A stretch of DNA of 64,000 nt from Molanna angustata (taxonomy: Eukaryota; Arthropoda; Insecta; Trichoptera; Molannidae), in assembly GCA_963576475.1 (NCBI GenBank), contig OY754978.1, positions 19,165,678 through 19,229,677 of the forward strand, in the 5' to 3' direction. Under the pieces are notes generated by a model, which searched no databases, had not been told where the DNA came from, and worked only from the letters and a program-made list of their open reading frames with translations. Position numbers and translations under genes: made by a program. This document shows, piece after piece, positions 20,725 to 31,795 of the stretch (position 1 is its first letter; each line of letters opens with the position of its first letter).

Positions 20725-21419
20725 CTCGTCCCGTAATTGATTGTAAATGAGTTAACATAATATAGAATCCAGTTCACCGTATATATTATTGCGAACTGTT
20801 TTGCGTTTGCAACGCAAAGGAAGATACGATACAATATTGTAATGTAATTACACAATCCATTACGCACATGCGCGGTAGAAGCTACAAAAGCGATCAAAGA
20901 TCGGACGGACGGATTATAAAAGATTGCCACAACAGCAATCTTTTATAATCCGTCCGTCCGATCTTTGATCGCTTTTGTAGCTTCTACCGCGCATGTGCGT
21001 AATGGATTGTGTAATTACATTACAATATTGTATCGTATCTTCCTTTGCGTTGCAAACGCAAAACAGTTCGCAATAATATATACGGTGAACTGGATTCTAT
21101 ATTATGTTAACTCATTTACAATCAATTACGGGACGAGTTAAATTCTATGAAAACATTTAAATAGAGGCTTCTTCTGAGTCGCTTTCCTCATTACTGAGGG
21201 TCGTGATACTCCCTTCTCTTCGCCATCATCACCTGGTGGACAGCACTCCTCCATCTCTCCCGACACTCCGCAGTTCGCAAATGCACCTACTACTGTTAGG
21301 CCAGTAACCGCTTTGATCTGTTCAGTCCATCTAGTCGGGGATCTTCCTCTGCCTCTACTCCCCTCCACACATCCGGTCACGACCAGCTTTTCCAAGCAGT
21401 CCTGGCCACGTCTTGCGAT
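20443..21419. repeat. Palindrome A: 485-bp arms, 7-bp spacer
   Basis: Arms 20443-20927 and 20935-21419 are inverted copies around the spacer CACAACA. The 85-codon frames 20467-20724 (+) and 21138-21395 (-) are identical in protein sequence, as expected. The pairing stops sharply at 20442/21420. The last base of the right arm touches the first base of palindrome B. Confidence 0.95.
21138..21419 (-). pseudogene. RTE-like C-terminal remnant in the right arm of palindrome A
   Basis: Exact inverted copy of the remnant in the left arm, but it ends at the palindrome boundary (21419) in the FGHIARR region. There the RTE sequence stops and unrelated DNA begins. Confidence 0.85.
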
Positions 21420-21545
21420 ATTCTATCTTTTGATACGGAAATAACCATACAAATTTTAGAAAATTTCGTTGACATCGGTTGGACTGTTTCAGTAATAATG
21501 ACATCTTGACACGATAATTATACATATAAAGATATGCATACATTG
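21420..21545. repeat. Repeat R6 fragment in the left arm of palindrome B
   Basis: It contains TTTTGATACGGAAATAACCA and TTCGTTGACATCGGTTGGAC. In the right arm the mirrored copy (25751-25876) continues past the palindrome edge without a break into GATAGTTTTGGTCCCGTTAG and GTGGCGCTG. So the natural R6 copy is the right-hand one and the left one is truncated at 21420. A relative is at 57185-57325. Confidence 0.65.
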
Positions 21546-21579
21546 GATTTTAATCCTGTTGCGAGTCTGATTTTTTTTG

Positions 21580-21700
21580 ACAATTTTATATCTCAATAGA
21601 GACGAAGTTGGAATATTATAGGAGAACTGGAAAATCAAGGCACTACAGGGCTAACGACCTGTCATAGGTCGGTTTATTAAGTGTTTATTTTGAAGGTAAT
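21580..21700. repeat. Repeat R3 fragment (mirrored at 25596-25716)
   Basis: CTCAATAGAGACGAAGTTGG, ATATTATAGGAGAACTGG and CTACAGGGCTAACGACCTGT match the R3 family. Confidence 0.7.
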
Positions 21701-21853
21701 CGTTGACCTTTTCTTCTTCTACCTTAATAGATTTACAAGAAATCAATCTTGGTACCGAAATGAGGATGTTCAGCTCTCTTTCGTAATCTCTTTGGTTTGG
21801 AGGTCAATGACCCTCTGCTTTGGAGAGCTTTAAGCGTTCATCTTTATAAGAGG

Positions 21854-22651
21854 GTAGGGTTGCCAAATGGAAATTTGAATAAGGAGGACAAATAGCACTA
21901 AAAAGGAAGGATTTTCTTAAAAAAAAAACACATTGCCAAAAAAAACAAACACCACCCATCCACCATACCTATCGACAGAAAAATCGATATGACCATATTT
22001 GTCGTTTGTAAATGTCTTTTTAAAAAACATCAATGCAGTCGTATAAAAAAATAATTATTTTTTTAATCTACTTCATCATTTTAATCTATTTTTAATTTTC
22101 ACAGGGTTAATACTTCTTTTTTAACTTTACTTTACTGCTTGAGTTAGTATTTAACATACTATTAAATTTACAGCGCCGATTACAAAGTTCTATTTGGTAT
22201 TATGAATATTTTGTTTGAGTTAATTTATAACAAAAAACTACATACATAGAGCATCGCAGGAGGGTTTAGGATATAGGGAAGGAAAAATGAGGAGAAGAGG
22301 AAAGGGGTGTGCTCCCATTTGGAGAAACAAGTTGTCGTGTTAATCGAAAGACCAGTTCCAGCGCAAGCATACACAAAATACAGTTAAATTTTTGCCATCT
22401 CCATAAAATAATTTTCTGATTTATTCAGAAAATTTTCATTTTCAAATTTATACCTCGTATATGGATGGAATACCTATTTTTGACAGATTTTTTTTGGATT
22501 TAAACAAACAAATATAAAATTCATTAAAATACATGTTTTTAAAACTACATATAGTGGGTGAATAACAGCGAAAATGGAGGACATACAGTAGGTGAGGGAG
22601 GACTATTTATTAGGACATGGCCTCCTTTAGGATACCATCTGGCAACCCTAC
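21854..22651. mobile_element. Short non-autonomous TIR element in the left arm (mirrored at 24645-25442)
   Basis: It is bounded by 12-bp inverted ends, GTAGGGTTGCCA at 21854 and TGGCAACCCTAC at 22640-22651. The interior carries related blocks next to both ends: AATAAGGAGGACAAAT on the left, and AATAGTCCTCCCTCACC read on the other strand on the right. No transposase frame is present. I could not see a clear target-site duplication. The superfamily is undetermined. Confidence 0.6.
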
Positions 22652-23235
22652 TCCAGGGGTGCTTTCTTTGCCCGCCCTACCCTACTTACTTACTTCCTTT
22701 ATCCATCCATCTCTGTCCACTGCTGGACATAGGCCTCCCTCATATATCTCCAGGTTTCTCTATCCTGGGCCTTCTGCATCCAGTCACCAGCAACCCTCAT
22801 TGTCATTGGACCATAGCGTAGGTGGTCTGCCTCTACTTCTTTTGTGCTTGCGTGGTCTCCATTCCAGGATCCTCTTGGCCCATCTTTAGTCCTTCACTCT
22901 GGCAATATGACCACTTCAGGTTTGCATCTCTTTCAACGACGTCATTAATTCCTGATCTTCTACATATTTCTGAATTTCTCACTCTATCTGAGAGTCTGAG
23001 ATTCAGCACGGCTCTTTCATGTTTTCGCTGTGCCACTCTTAGTTTTCTGACAGTCGCTTTCGTTAGAGTTAGTGTTTCTGCTCCATATGTCAAGACTGTG
23101 AGCACACATATCATACATTTTGCGTTTTAGATTTTGTGGGATATTACTGGTGAAGAATTCCTTAAGATTGCCCATGCAAGACAGATTCTTTGTTTAAACT
23201 CTGTGGTCTGGTTCTCGGGAGAGGGTTATATTATG
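22652..23235 (-). pseudogene. RTE-like C-terminal remnant (group E), left arm of palindrome B
   Basis: On the minus strand: FKQRICLAWAILRN, VLTVLTYGAETLTLTKATVR and AQRKHERAVLNLRLSDRVRN, then after frameshifts DRETWRYMREAYVQQWTEMD and a stop. This is the order TYG.E.WTLT...RVRN...W..AYVQQW of RTE-like C-termini. An AAGTAAGTAAGTA run follows the stop at about 22687-22700. The best continuous frame is 22833-23114. Confidence 0.8.
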
Positions 23236-23643
23236 GCAATATAATCCACAATATAATCCTCTACCCTACGATATCCTCTAAATCAAGTTTTTGCGGATTT
23301 CTTCATTTGGGATTCTGTCTCATTCAGATAGGTCGTATTCGTAGTTTGTAAAATTAGCTGGCTCTACGTTAGGCTTGATGGATAACAAAGTCATCAACTA
23401 TGGAAAAACAATAATCATAAATTAACCGCGGAGCAATTACAACAATGATGAGTTGTAATAAATTTATGTGCACAATCAATCATCGGCGATTTATATGAAG
23501 ATATTTTTCACATTCTTCGCTACCGAGTATACTTATTAAAGAAAATATTATTTAAAAATATGCATCTAATAGTGGGTACACATAACAATGAATGATCTGG
23601 TCATTAAGACTTGGCAAACTTACATCATATGAATAGAGAAATA
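23236..23643. other. Inner part of the palindrome B left arm, no identifiable gene
   Basis: AT-rich, no coding sequence recognised, and mirrored at 23653-24060. It carries AATATAATCCACAATATAAT, a small local inverted repeat. Confidence 0.5.
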
Positions 23644-24060
23644 TTTCTTAATTATTTCTCTATTCATATGATGTAAGTTTGCCAAGTCTTAATGACCAGA
23701 TCATTCATTGTTATGTGTACCCACTATTAGATGCATATTTTTAAATAATATTTTCTTTAATAAGTATACTCGGTAGCGAAGAATGTGAAAAATATCTTCA
23801 TATAAATCGCCGATGATTGATTGTGCACATAAATTTATTACAACTCATCATTGTTGTAATTGCTCCGCGGTTAATTTATGATTATTGTTTTTCCATAGTT
23901 GATGACTTTGTTATCCATCAAGCCTAACGTAGAGCCAGCTAATTTTACAAACTACGAATACGACCTATCTGAATGAGACAGAATCCCAAATGAAGAAATC
24001 CGCAAAAACTTGATTTAGAGGATATCGTAGGGTAGAGGATTATATTGTGGATTATATTGC

Positions 24061-24644
24061 CATAATATAACCCTCTCCCGAGAACCAGACCACAGAGTTT
24101 AAACAAAGAATCTGTCTTGCATGGGCAATCTTAAGGAATTCTTCACCAGTAATATCCCACAAAATCTAAAACGCAAAATGTATGATATGTGTGCTCACAG
24201 TCTTGACATATGGAGCAGAAACACTAACTCTAACGAAAGCGACTGTCAGAAAACTAAGAGTGGCACAGCGAAAACATGAAAGAGCCGTGCTGAATCTCAG
24301 ACTCTCAGATAGAGTGAGAAATTCAGAAATATGTAGAAGATCAGGAATTAATGACGTCGTTGAAAGAGATGCAAACCTGAAGTGGTCATATTGCCAGAGT
24401 GAAGGACTAAAGATGGGCCAAGAGGATCCTGGAATGGAGACCACGCAAGCACAAAAGAAGTAGAGGCAGACCACCTACGCTATGGTCCAATGACAATGAG
24501 GGTTGCTGGTGACTGGATGCAGAAGGCCCAGGATAGAGAAACCTGGAGATATATGAGGGAGGCCTATGTCCAGCAGTGGACAGAGATGGATGGATAAAGG
24601 AAGTAAGTAAGTAGGGTAGGGCGGGCAAAGAAAGCACCCCTGGA
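24061..24644 (+). pseudogene. RTE-like C-terminal remnant (group E), right arm of palindrome B
   Basis: Mirror copy of 22652-23235, with best frame 24182-24463. The last block (AYVQQWTEMDG then stop) is at about 24560-24597 in a different frame. The breaks are the same as in the left arm, so the decay came before the inverted duplication. Confidence 0.85.
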
Positions 24645-25442
24645 GTAGGGTTGCCAGATGGTATCCTAAAGGAGGCCATGTCCTAATAAATAGTCCTCCC
24701 TCACCTACTGTATGTCCTCCATTTTCGCTGTTATTCACCCACTATATGTAGTTTTAAAAACATGTATTTTAATGAATTTTATATTTGTTTGTTTAAATCC
24801 AAAAAAAATCTGTCAAAAATAGGTATTCCATCCATATACGAGGTATAAATTTGAAAATGAACATTTTCTGAATAAATCAGAAAATTATTTTATGGAGATG
24901 GCAAAAATTTAACTGTATTTTGTGTATGCTTGCGCTGGAACTGGTCTTTCGATTAACACGACAACTTGTTTCTCCAAATGGGAGCACACCCCTTTCCTCT
25001 TCTCCTCATTTTTCCTTCCCTATATCCTAAACCCTCCTGCGATGCTCTATGTATGTAGTTTTTTGTTATAAATTAACTCAAACAAAATATTCATAATACC
25101 AAATAGAACTTTGTAATCGGCGCTGTAAATTTAATAGTATGTTAAATACTAACTCAAGCAGTAAAGTAAAGTTAAAAAAGAAGTATTAACCCTGTGAAAA
25201 TTAAAAATAGATTAAAATGATGAAGTAGATTAAAAAAATAATTATTTTTTTATACGACTGCATTGATGTTTTTTAAAAAGACATTTACAAACGACAAATA
25301 TGGTCATATCGATTTTTCTGTCGATAGGTATGGTGGATGGGTGGTGTTTGTTTTTTTTGGCAATGTGTTTTTTTTTTAAGAAAATCCTTCCTTTTTAGTG
25401 CTATTTGTCCTCCTTATTCAAATTTCCATTTGGCAACCCTAC
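24645..25442. mobile_element. Short non-autonomous TIR element, mirror copy
   Basis: Right-arm copy of the element at 21854-22651, with ends GTAGGGTTGCCA at 24645 and TGGCAACCCTAC ending at 25442. Confidence 0.6.
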
Positions 25443-25750
25443 CCTCTTATAAAGATGAACGCTTAAAGCTCTCCAAAGCAGAGGGTCATTGACCTCCAAA
25501 CCAAAGAGATTACGAAAGAGAGCTGAACATCCTCATTTCGGTACCAAGATTGATTTCTTGTAAATCTATTAAGGTAGAAGAAGAAAAGGTCAACGATTAC
25601 CTTCAAAATAAACACTTAATAAACCGACCTATGACAGGTCGTTAGCCCTGTAGTGCCTTGATTTTCCAGTTCTCCTATAATATTCCAACTTCGTCTCTAT
25701 TGAGATATAAAATTGTCAAAAAAAATCAGACTCGCAACAGGATTAAAATC

Positions 25751-25960
25751 CAATGTATGCATATCTTTATATGTATAATTATCGTGTCAAGATGTCATTA
25801 TTACTGAAACAGTCCAACCGATGTCAACGAAATTTTCTAAAATTTGTATGGTTATTTCCGTATCAAAAGATAGAATGGATAGTTTTGGTCCCGTTAGGTG
25901 GCGCTGTTATCGAGATCTAACAGAAATATTTTTATATTTTCAACGATTTTTTAAAAATAT
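25751..25960. repeat. Repeat R6, natural copy crossing the right edge of palindrome B
   Basis: The sequence runs without a break from inside the arm (AAATTTTCTAAAATTTGTAT) over 25876/25877 into GATAGTTTTGGTCCCGTTAG. The relative at 57185-57325 carries ATAGTTTTGGACCTGATAGG and TTTCATTGAAATCGGCAGAG in the same family. Confidence 0.6.
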
Positions 25961-26042
25961 TTTATTTTAGATCTCTCATCCATTATAATCACAAATTTTT
26001 ACTTCCCTACACTTACCCAAAAAAAATGGAAAAAGGGTCGTA

Positions 26043-26205
26043 CATAATTCAAGCATTTTTGCCATATTTAGGAAATGTAGGAAGATAATAGACAATTATA
26101 TGCCGCCAGTGTACAATTATATTTGTTTATATTATGTACAAGAAGATGTATAAATAAATAATATATGTAAACTTGTTTAACAAGGACAAATTCTCAAAAA
26201 CAAGT
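26043..26205 (+). mobile_element. SINE group 2 body, 5'-truncated
   Basis: It shares CAAGCATTT(T/A)TGC, TTAGG(G/A)AA(C/T)GTAGGAAGAT and ACAAGGACA(T/A)ATTC with 58820-58910, but lacks the tRNA-like head. Confidence 0.5.
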
Positions 26206-26504
26206 GGGTGTAGCCAACACTAAACTCTGCACACCATAGGAAGCGTTTATTTTTTCTACTTGAAAGGTTGACAATCTCTAAATGCATGTTTATGAAGTAC
26301 ATTTAGGTATAATGAATTTTTTTTGTGTTTTTTTTTCTATTATATTCTTTTTTTTTATTTACATATTCTTAAACAAATATAAGTTTCCCAAAGGACAAAA
26401 GTTTTCACAATACACCATACACACAGAAACATTGTCACGAAACTCATAATATGCATTTTCTACATGATACCTGTTGAGAAATTTAAGTAAAATTACATTA
26501 CTAG

Positions 26505-26605
26505 TAAGATGAGCATGTATGAGACAGTGTATCAATGTTGACGAGGCGATGTATGTTGTTGGTGTAATGCGGTGTTTGATTCTCACTGCCTACCCCTTGA
26601 GGAAG
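26505..26605 (+). pseudogene. RTE-like 3' end scrap (group B)
   Basis: GACGAGGCGATGTATGTTG and CTCACTGCCTACCCCTTGAG match the last block of the group B ends at 8880-8975 and 49610-49700. Confidence 0.6.
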
Positions 26606-26648
26606 ATAGAAGTGGAGAGTAAAAAATTAACTTGTCTATAGAGACACA

Positions 26649-27055
26649 TTTTTTTTTTTATTAAGTTTACAATAACATATACAAAATATAAAACAAACAA
26701 ACTATATAGAAAAGATTCACAGTAAGACAAAACATATTTACCCTTTACTAGAGTGCAAGCACTCGTGTGTAAAGGAGACAATTTAATACAAAATACACAA
26801 AATATTATACATACATACATAATTATTATCTATACAAAAAGAAGTTAATATAATTTATATATCAGTCAAATAATAAGTTTGATTTATTCTTTATTTTTTT
26901 TTTAAAATCATTATGTTCAATTGCCAGTCTCAAATCTGTTTCAAGTTGGTTGAACCACACCACCCCATTGTACGTGTAGTAGTGCTGTGCAAAACTTGTA
27001 TGTGTTAATGGGGTACACACATACAATATCAATATGAAGTTGATCACTCATTTTT
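26649..27055 (-). pseudogene. LINE (group B) C-terminal scrap with poly(A) tail
   Basis: On the minus strand TSFAQHYYTYNGVVWFNQL and ETDLRLAIEHNDFKKKI line up with TSFGQNHYSYYGVKWFNDL and PVDMRIVAQNNFGGFL of the LINE at 50630-51277. The tail is the T run at about 26649-26660. Only the last 50 or so codons remain. Confidence 0.65.
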
Positions 27056-27394
27056 CACTTACAGAAGCTATTTTACTTCTGTTATATACATTTTTCATAC
27101 AAATGTGAAATTTATTTCACATTGATATAGCAGACCGAAAATTGTTCAATATTGCGTCATTTGACCGCAATAGATGTCAAAGAAACAACCCAAAGTATTG
27201 AAAAATTTTATGATATCAAAGTATTTTAACTATACTTTTACTTTAATCTTTGTTTGTGAAACGCCTCCTTAAAGATCAACATAGAAGGAGGTCTGTGGCA
27301 GTACAATGTCTGTCCGTGCCCACTAGTATGTATATAAATATATATATTGCAATCATAAATATAAGCAGATTGGTAGAGAAGGATCTGCCTCTAA

Positions 27395-27560
27395 AGTTCT
27401 ATATATTTGAATAATGTGTAACAATTCATTTAAAAATAATGCATTATTACCTACTATTGGCATCTATAAAGTAACGAAGAAACATTTTTGTAACTATTGA
27501 GAAATTAGTTTAATTGTAAACAATGAAAGCAACAATCTTTATAAATGAGGTGACGGTGTC
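27395..27560. repeat. Repeat R3 fragment
   Basis: Close match to 12660-12810: AGTTCTATATATTTGAATAA, GTAACGAAGAAAC and GTAAACAATGAAAGCAACA. Confidence 0.7.
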
Positions 27561-27561
27561 T

Positions 27562-28612
27562 CGCATAGATCTTCTTCAATGGCTCTACAGCCCATATCGA
27601 GCCTTGGCCTCCAGCAACATTCTCCTCCAACCTCTCCTGTCACCTGCTGCGACCCTCCAGTTTGGCACATTCAAAAGCTGGGATGCATCCCTCCCAATAT
27701 CATCTTCCCATCGCAGCCTCGGTCTCCCGACCTTTCTTTTGCCACCTGGGTGCCCCTCTTAGACTCTTTTTGGTACCCGTGATGATGGCATTCTCTGAAC
27801 ATGCCCGGCCCATCTTAGCCTGCTTATATGTTCAGACAGTTTGGGTGCTTTGTAGATGCCGTAAAACTCATCGTTGTATCTAATTCTCCATGTTTGTCCA
27901 TCATTCACGGGTCCCAGAACTTTACGCAGCACTCTTCTCTCAAAGATGTCCAGCATCTCCGCAGACCTTATTGTCAGTGTCCAAGTCTCACATCCATATG
28001 ACACAACAGTCATGATGGTTGTTTTATATAGGGTTATTTTTGTCTTTCTATGGACACTTCTAGACTTGAACACCGGTAACAGAGAGAAGAATGCTTTGTT
28101 AACTGTCACTATTCGTCTTTTTATTTCTAGGGTATCTTCATTATCTTTATTGATAGTAGAACCCAGGTATGCAAACTCCTCTACAGTTTCAAAAGTGTAT
28201 TTTTCTTTGAACGTTATGTTGCTTTGTAGGGCGTTTCTAGTATTTCTAGTTTGCTTCATTATTTTGGTTTTATTTACATTAATTTGCAAACCTATTTCTG
28301 CTGCTGCTGTTTCAAGTGGTTCAAAGACTTCCTGTAGGGCTGCAAGGGATCTTCCGACAATATTGAGGTCATCTGCATAACCAACTATTTGAGAACTTTT
28401 AAAATATATAGTGGAGCTGGTGTTAACAGATGTTTTTCTGATAACATATTCAAGAGTCAGATTGAACAGTGTAGGTGCCAAACCATCACCCTGCTTGAGA
28501 CCCTGGGATACAACAAATTATTCAGTCATCTCGCTGCCAATTTTCACCATGCATTTTGTATTGCTCATTGTGGATTTAACCAGCCTTATGAGTTCTCGCA
28601 CAGATGTCACCC
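27562..28612 (-). pseudogene. RTE-like reverse transcriptase remnant (group D) with YADD
   Basis: The minus strand holds the catalytic half of an RTE-like RT. GLKQGDGLAPTLFNLTLEYV is RT motif B. QIVGYADDLNIVGRSLAAL follows with the catalytic YADD intact, then LQINVNKTKIM, VEEFAYLGSTIN, TVVSYGCETWTLT, ERRVLRKVLGPV and SRLRWAGHVQRM. The longest frame is 27759-28481. A stop at about 28513 separates it from an upstream VRELIRLVKSTM...KIGSEMTE block. A frame break after 27759 separates it from the last block (WEDDIGRDA, W-R-AAGDR-GWRRML). The fingers and the endonuclease are missing. The 3' end sits at a TTCTTCAATGG motif also found at 53271 and 59600. Confidence 0.85.
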
Positions 28613-28669
28613 CTGAAATGCGCCAGAAATATTATTTAATTTTGGGCTTGTTAACCTACTTGTATCAAT

Positions 28670-28715
28670 GTGTATAATCCAAATTCGTCTCTATTGAGAT
28701 GTTAAAAGTTTGTCA
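28670..28715. repeat. Repeat R3 scrap
   Basis: AATTCGTCTCTATTGAGATG, then TTAAAAGTTTGTCAATAAAA. The same end is seen at 48700-48735. Confidence 0.55.
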
Positions 28716-29400
28716 ATAAAAATATCATATGTATGTATCTTTATTTATCAATAACCATGTGCAATAACAATTATATCCGTTATGCAATAATAATCATTAT
28801 CTTCAGATCTCTCTTTGTCATATTTCCTCGTTGAATACTTTCATTCCTATTCTAGTAAAGTCTTTGATTTGTGTGTAATCTGATGATCGAATTGCGTGCC
28901 TTAACTACATCATATTAACGCACCTCCTTAGCGGGAACCCTTCACTCAGGTGAGTTTTACGGAAATTTTTACATAATAACCACCTGAACCCTCCAAAAGG
29001 CCATAACTTTTTTCGTGCCCAGCGCAGAACGAAGCTCCAGTGTGGATCGTTTCAAATTAAGTTCTTATAATTGATGCCTAATGCTTTGGTATCAAATGAC
29101 TTTAATATTGTGCGTTGGTAATATTGTTGGGTTTCTTGTGCCTTGAATTACACCACCCGGGGCAAGAAATTTGGTGATGTGAGACTTAGCACCATTTAAA
29201 AGTTTCATGTGAGTATTACAAGAGAAACGACTCGATCCATTTTCTTAATCGCCTTTTTAATGGCTCAACGTAAATTGAAAATGCATCTGCATACGCTTAT
29301 ATCATCATGAGATACGATCAATCTAGGTCTGAATGTCTCTTTTAATTATTTCCACAACCTTCGGGACTAAGATAGATAGTTTCAAAACTGAATACTGATT
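28716..29400. other. No identifiable gene
   Basis: Slightly less AT-rich than its surroundings, with no recognisable frame longer than about 60 codons. It may be unique sequence. Confidence 0.45.
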
Positions 29401-29401
29401 T

Positions 29402-29550
29402 TAGTTTTGGGTTTGATTCCCGGTTGGAGACACAGTTTATGCTCTGTGTTTACAGTAAACATCTTAAATCGTTAAATTATAGAAACATATTATTGGATGC
29501 GTGTTTAATTAAAATTCGACAAAGTACCTGTTAGTTTCCCATGAAATAAT
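29402..29550 (+). mobile_element. SINE group 1, 5'-truncated
   Basis: It starts in the B box (GGTTTGATTCCCGG, then TTGGAGACACAG) and continues with ATTGGATGCGTGTTTAATTA, ACAAAGTACCTGTTAGTTTC and CCATGAAATAATAAAA. This is the reverse complement order of 19560-19690. Confidence 0.65.
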
Positions 29551-30111
29551 AAAAAAAAATCTAATATTTCTTTTGAATTTCTTGCAACAAATAAAATGTA
29601 TATAATATGTTGATTGAAAATATGCATCAAAAAATCAATTAGGTAGGTACACATATTTTAACTCTATCTTATATACCTATGTACTTGACTTAAAAATCTT
29701 CATGGCCATTTTTCTATTTGCCACCTAAACTAGGATCATTTAATCGAATTATGAAAGCATTATGAAAATAAATATGTTTCATAAAAAATGGGCAAAATAT
29801 TTGATTATAAACAGATTTTGATAATTTTTTTTTTCCTCTTTTTTGGAAATTTTAACGATTCCAATTGTCATCATTCATATAAAATACTATGTACTTTTCA
29901 TAAATAAAAAATTATTATTAGAGATTTAAGGAAATATAATTACCTATTTTAAAAAAAAAATATAGCATGCTAGAAAACAAAAAAAAACTCACATTTATTA
30001 AATTTTGAATAACCGTGTTTAGCAAAAAAAGCACATTTCGCAATAACCGAGTTTTCAACTGTACAATAACCGAGTCGCAATAACCGAGTACAGAAGATTC
30101 CGTCATTCTCA
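29551..30111. other. No identifiable gene
   Basis: Very AT-rich. The stretch at 30030-30090 repeats the phrase AATAACCGAGT three times at short spacing. Confidence 0.5.
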
Positions 30112-30320
30112 GTAATAGGCGTGATGACAGTAAGAAAAAATCATTGAAATTATGATTTTATTAGATAAAATATGTTATAAAGATTTGAAAAAATATATTT
30201 ATTTTCATTTTAAAAGAGCGAATAATATTAATATTATTAAAATAAAAATACAAAATATGTTTGTCCGCCATTTTATGTGAAACACCAATCAGAGCGCATG
30301 ACGTCACCATATTGTCACTG
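30112..30320 (+). repeat. Repeat R7, first copy
   Basis: Direct repeat of 31577-31795. Shared blocks are GTGATGACWGTAAGAAAAAA, TCATTGAAATTATGATTTTA, GTCCGCCATTTTATGWGAAA and CAATCAGAGCGCAYGACGTC. A group A LINE lies between the two copies. Confidence 0.75.
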
Positions 30321-30599
30321 TCAATTGTGTTTGTTACTGTCAACTGTTGTGTTGTTCGAAATGGCTATTTTTTTCATAACAAGCTATATGGAATATGCTG
30401 CTTATTTTTAACATGCTATTTTTATTTATTGATTTATTTGGTTTATTTGGGACAATAAACCAAATAATATCGCTATCCGCTCTATTGAATCGTTGACGCA
30501 TCTGTTATAACACGCACCGAGTATTGTAACGTGGTGGAGAATATTTAACGTTTCAGAAATAAATAACTTGGTGGCTTTCATTGCTTGATTATAAAATAA

Positions 30600-31430
30600 T
30601 TTTAATTCATTGTCTGCTATCAAACATCTCTATTGTTCTTTGGTTCGCAGTCAACTGGAATATAACTCAACTGTTTGGTCACCGCATTTTAATATTCATT
30701 CCAACAAATTGGAAAATGTTCAGCAGAAACTTTTACGTTATGTAAATTTCAGACTTGGAATATCTTTGTACGATATAAACTATGACTTCCTTAGAAATTC
30801 ACTCTGCTTGCCGAAATTATCCAATAGAAGAATTATGTCGGACTTGATTGTCCTGTACAAAATCATATATTCTGAATTTTACTGTCCATCATTAATTTCA
30901 TTGATTAAGTTTCATATACCTAACAGATTTACGAGGCACTCATCATTATTTAATTGCGATATATTGAGGACCGAAGCCCATAGACATTCTCCGTTTCCCA
31001 GAATTCATCGTTTGGGGAATGAGTATGCCTTTGTTGCTGACATTTTCAATGTAAGCTTACACAAATTGAAGATTGAACTGAGATCAGTATTGTTTTCGTA
31101 ACATTTTCAATTGTGTTTTTTTTTTTCTATTTTTTCATTTTTAATTTCTATTTTATGTCTTTCTCTTGATTTTTATACTTATGTACCTATTTGTATTCTT
31201 GTTACTTTCCTTGTTTTTTTATCTTTTTATAATTTGTATTTGAATAAGAATTCTAATTCTAAATAAGGAACAACTATTTTTATTTTCAATTATATTCATA
31301 TACATATATGTATATGTAATTTTTGATTTTTATATTTTTAACTTAAGATGATGTGATGTATCTTTATTCTGTACTCTTTTTATGTAAATGGTTTTATTTT
31401 ACCGTAAATAAATAAATAAATAAAATAAAA
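30600..31430 (+). pseudogene. LINE (group A) C-terminus, 3' UTR and (TAAA)n tail
   Basis: The frame 30610-31101 reads KHLYCSLVRSQLEYNSTVW, SNKLENVQQKLLRYVNFRLG and SPFPRIHRLGNEYAFVADIF. This lines up with the block LLLYKCLIRSKLEYCSAVWN and with IEKLQRKFFRI of 7502-8137. The 3' UTR is T-rich and ends in AAATAAATAAATAAAATAAA at about 31405-31430. The catalytic domain is missing. Confidence 0.8.
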
Positions 31431-31576
31431 TGATGTAATTATATTGTTTGTGGGAGTTGTACAGTGTTACATGAGGTTGAAATGGAAATACACAATGTAT
31501 TATGATGAATCTAATATACATATGGGATAACTGTTATGATTCATATACATATTATGATTAATATATTAAAATATGT

Positions 31577-31795
31577 AATAGGTGTGATGACTGTAAGAAA
31601 AAAATCATTGAAATTATGATTTTAAAAAATAAAATAGGTTATAAAGATTTAAAAAATGTTTTTTTTTTTAATTTATAGGAGTGAATAATAATAATATTAT
31701 AAATATAAAAATACAAAATGTGTTAGTCCGCCATTTTATGAGAAAAAACAATCAGAGCGCACGACGTCATAGTATGGTCGCGTCAATTCTTCTGA
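31577..31795 (+). repeat. Repeat R7, second copy
   Basis: Diverged direct copy of 30112-30320. The small frame across it (31681-31875) is in A/T-rich repeat and has no family resemblance. Confidence 0.75.

Larger units (their letters stand above)
21420..25876. repeat. Palindrome B: 2224-bp arms, 9-bp central region
   Basis: Arms 21420-23643 and 23653-25876 are inverted copies, and position p pairs with 47296-p. The frames in the arms are identical in protein sequence: 87, 90, 102 and 93 codons on the left and their mirrors on the right. I saw one mismatch, T at 22434 against C at 24862 (A would pair). The centre near 23648 is AT-rich. Each arm carries a piece of R6, a piece of R3, a TIR element and an RTE remnant. 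Confidence 0.95.

Noticed and set aside
22558..23130. 87-, 90- and 102-codon plus-strand frames duplicated in the palindrome
   Set aside because: They are antisense to the RTE C-terminal remnant. Their duplication only reflects the palindrome.
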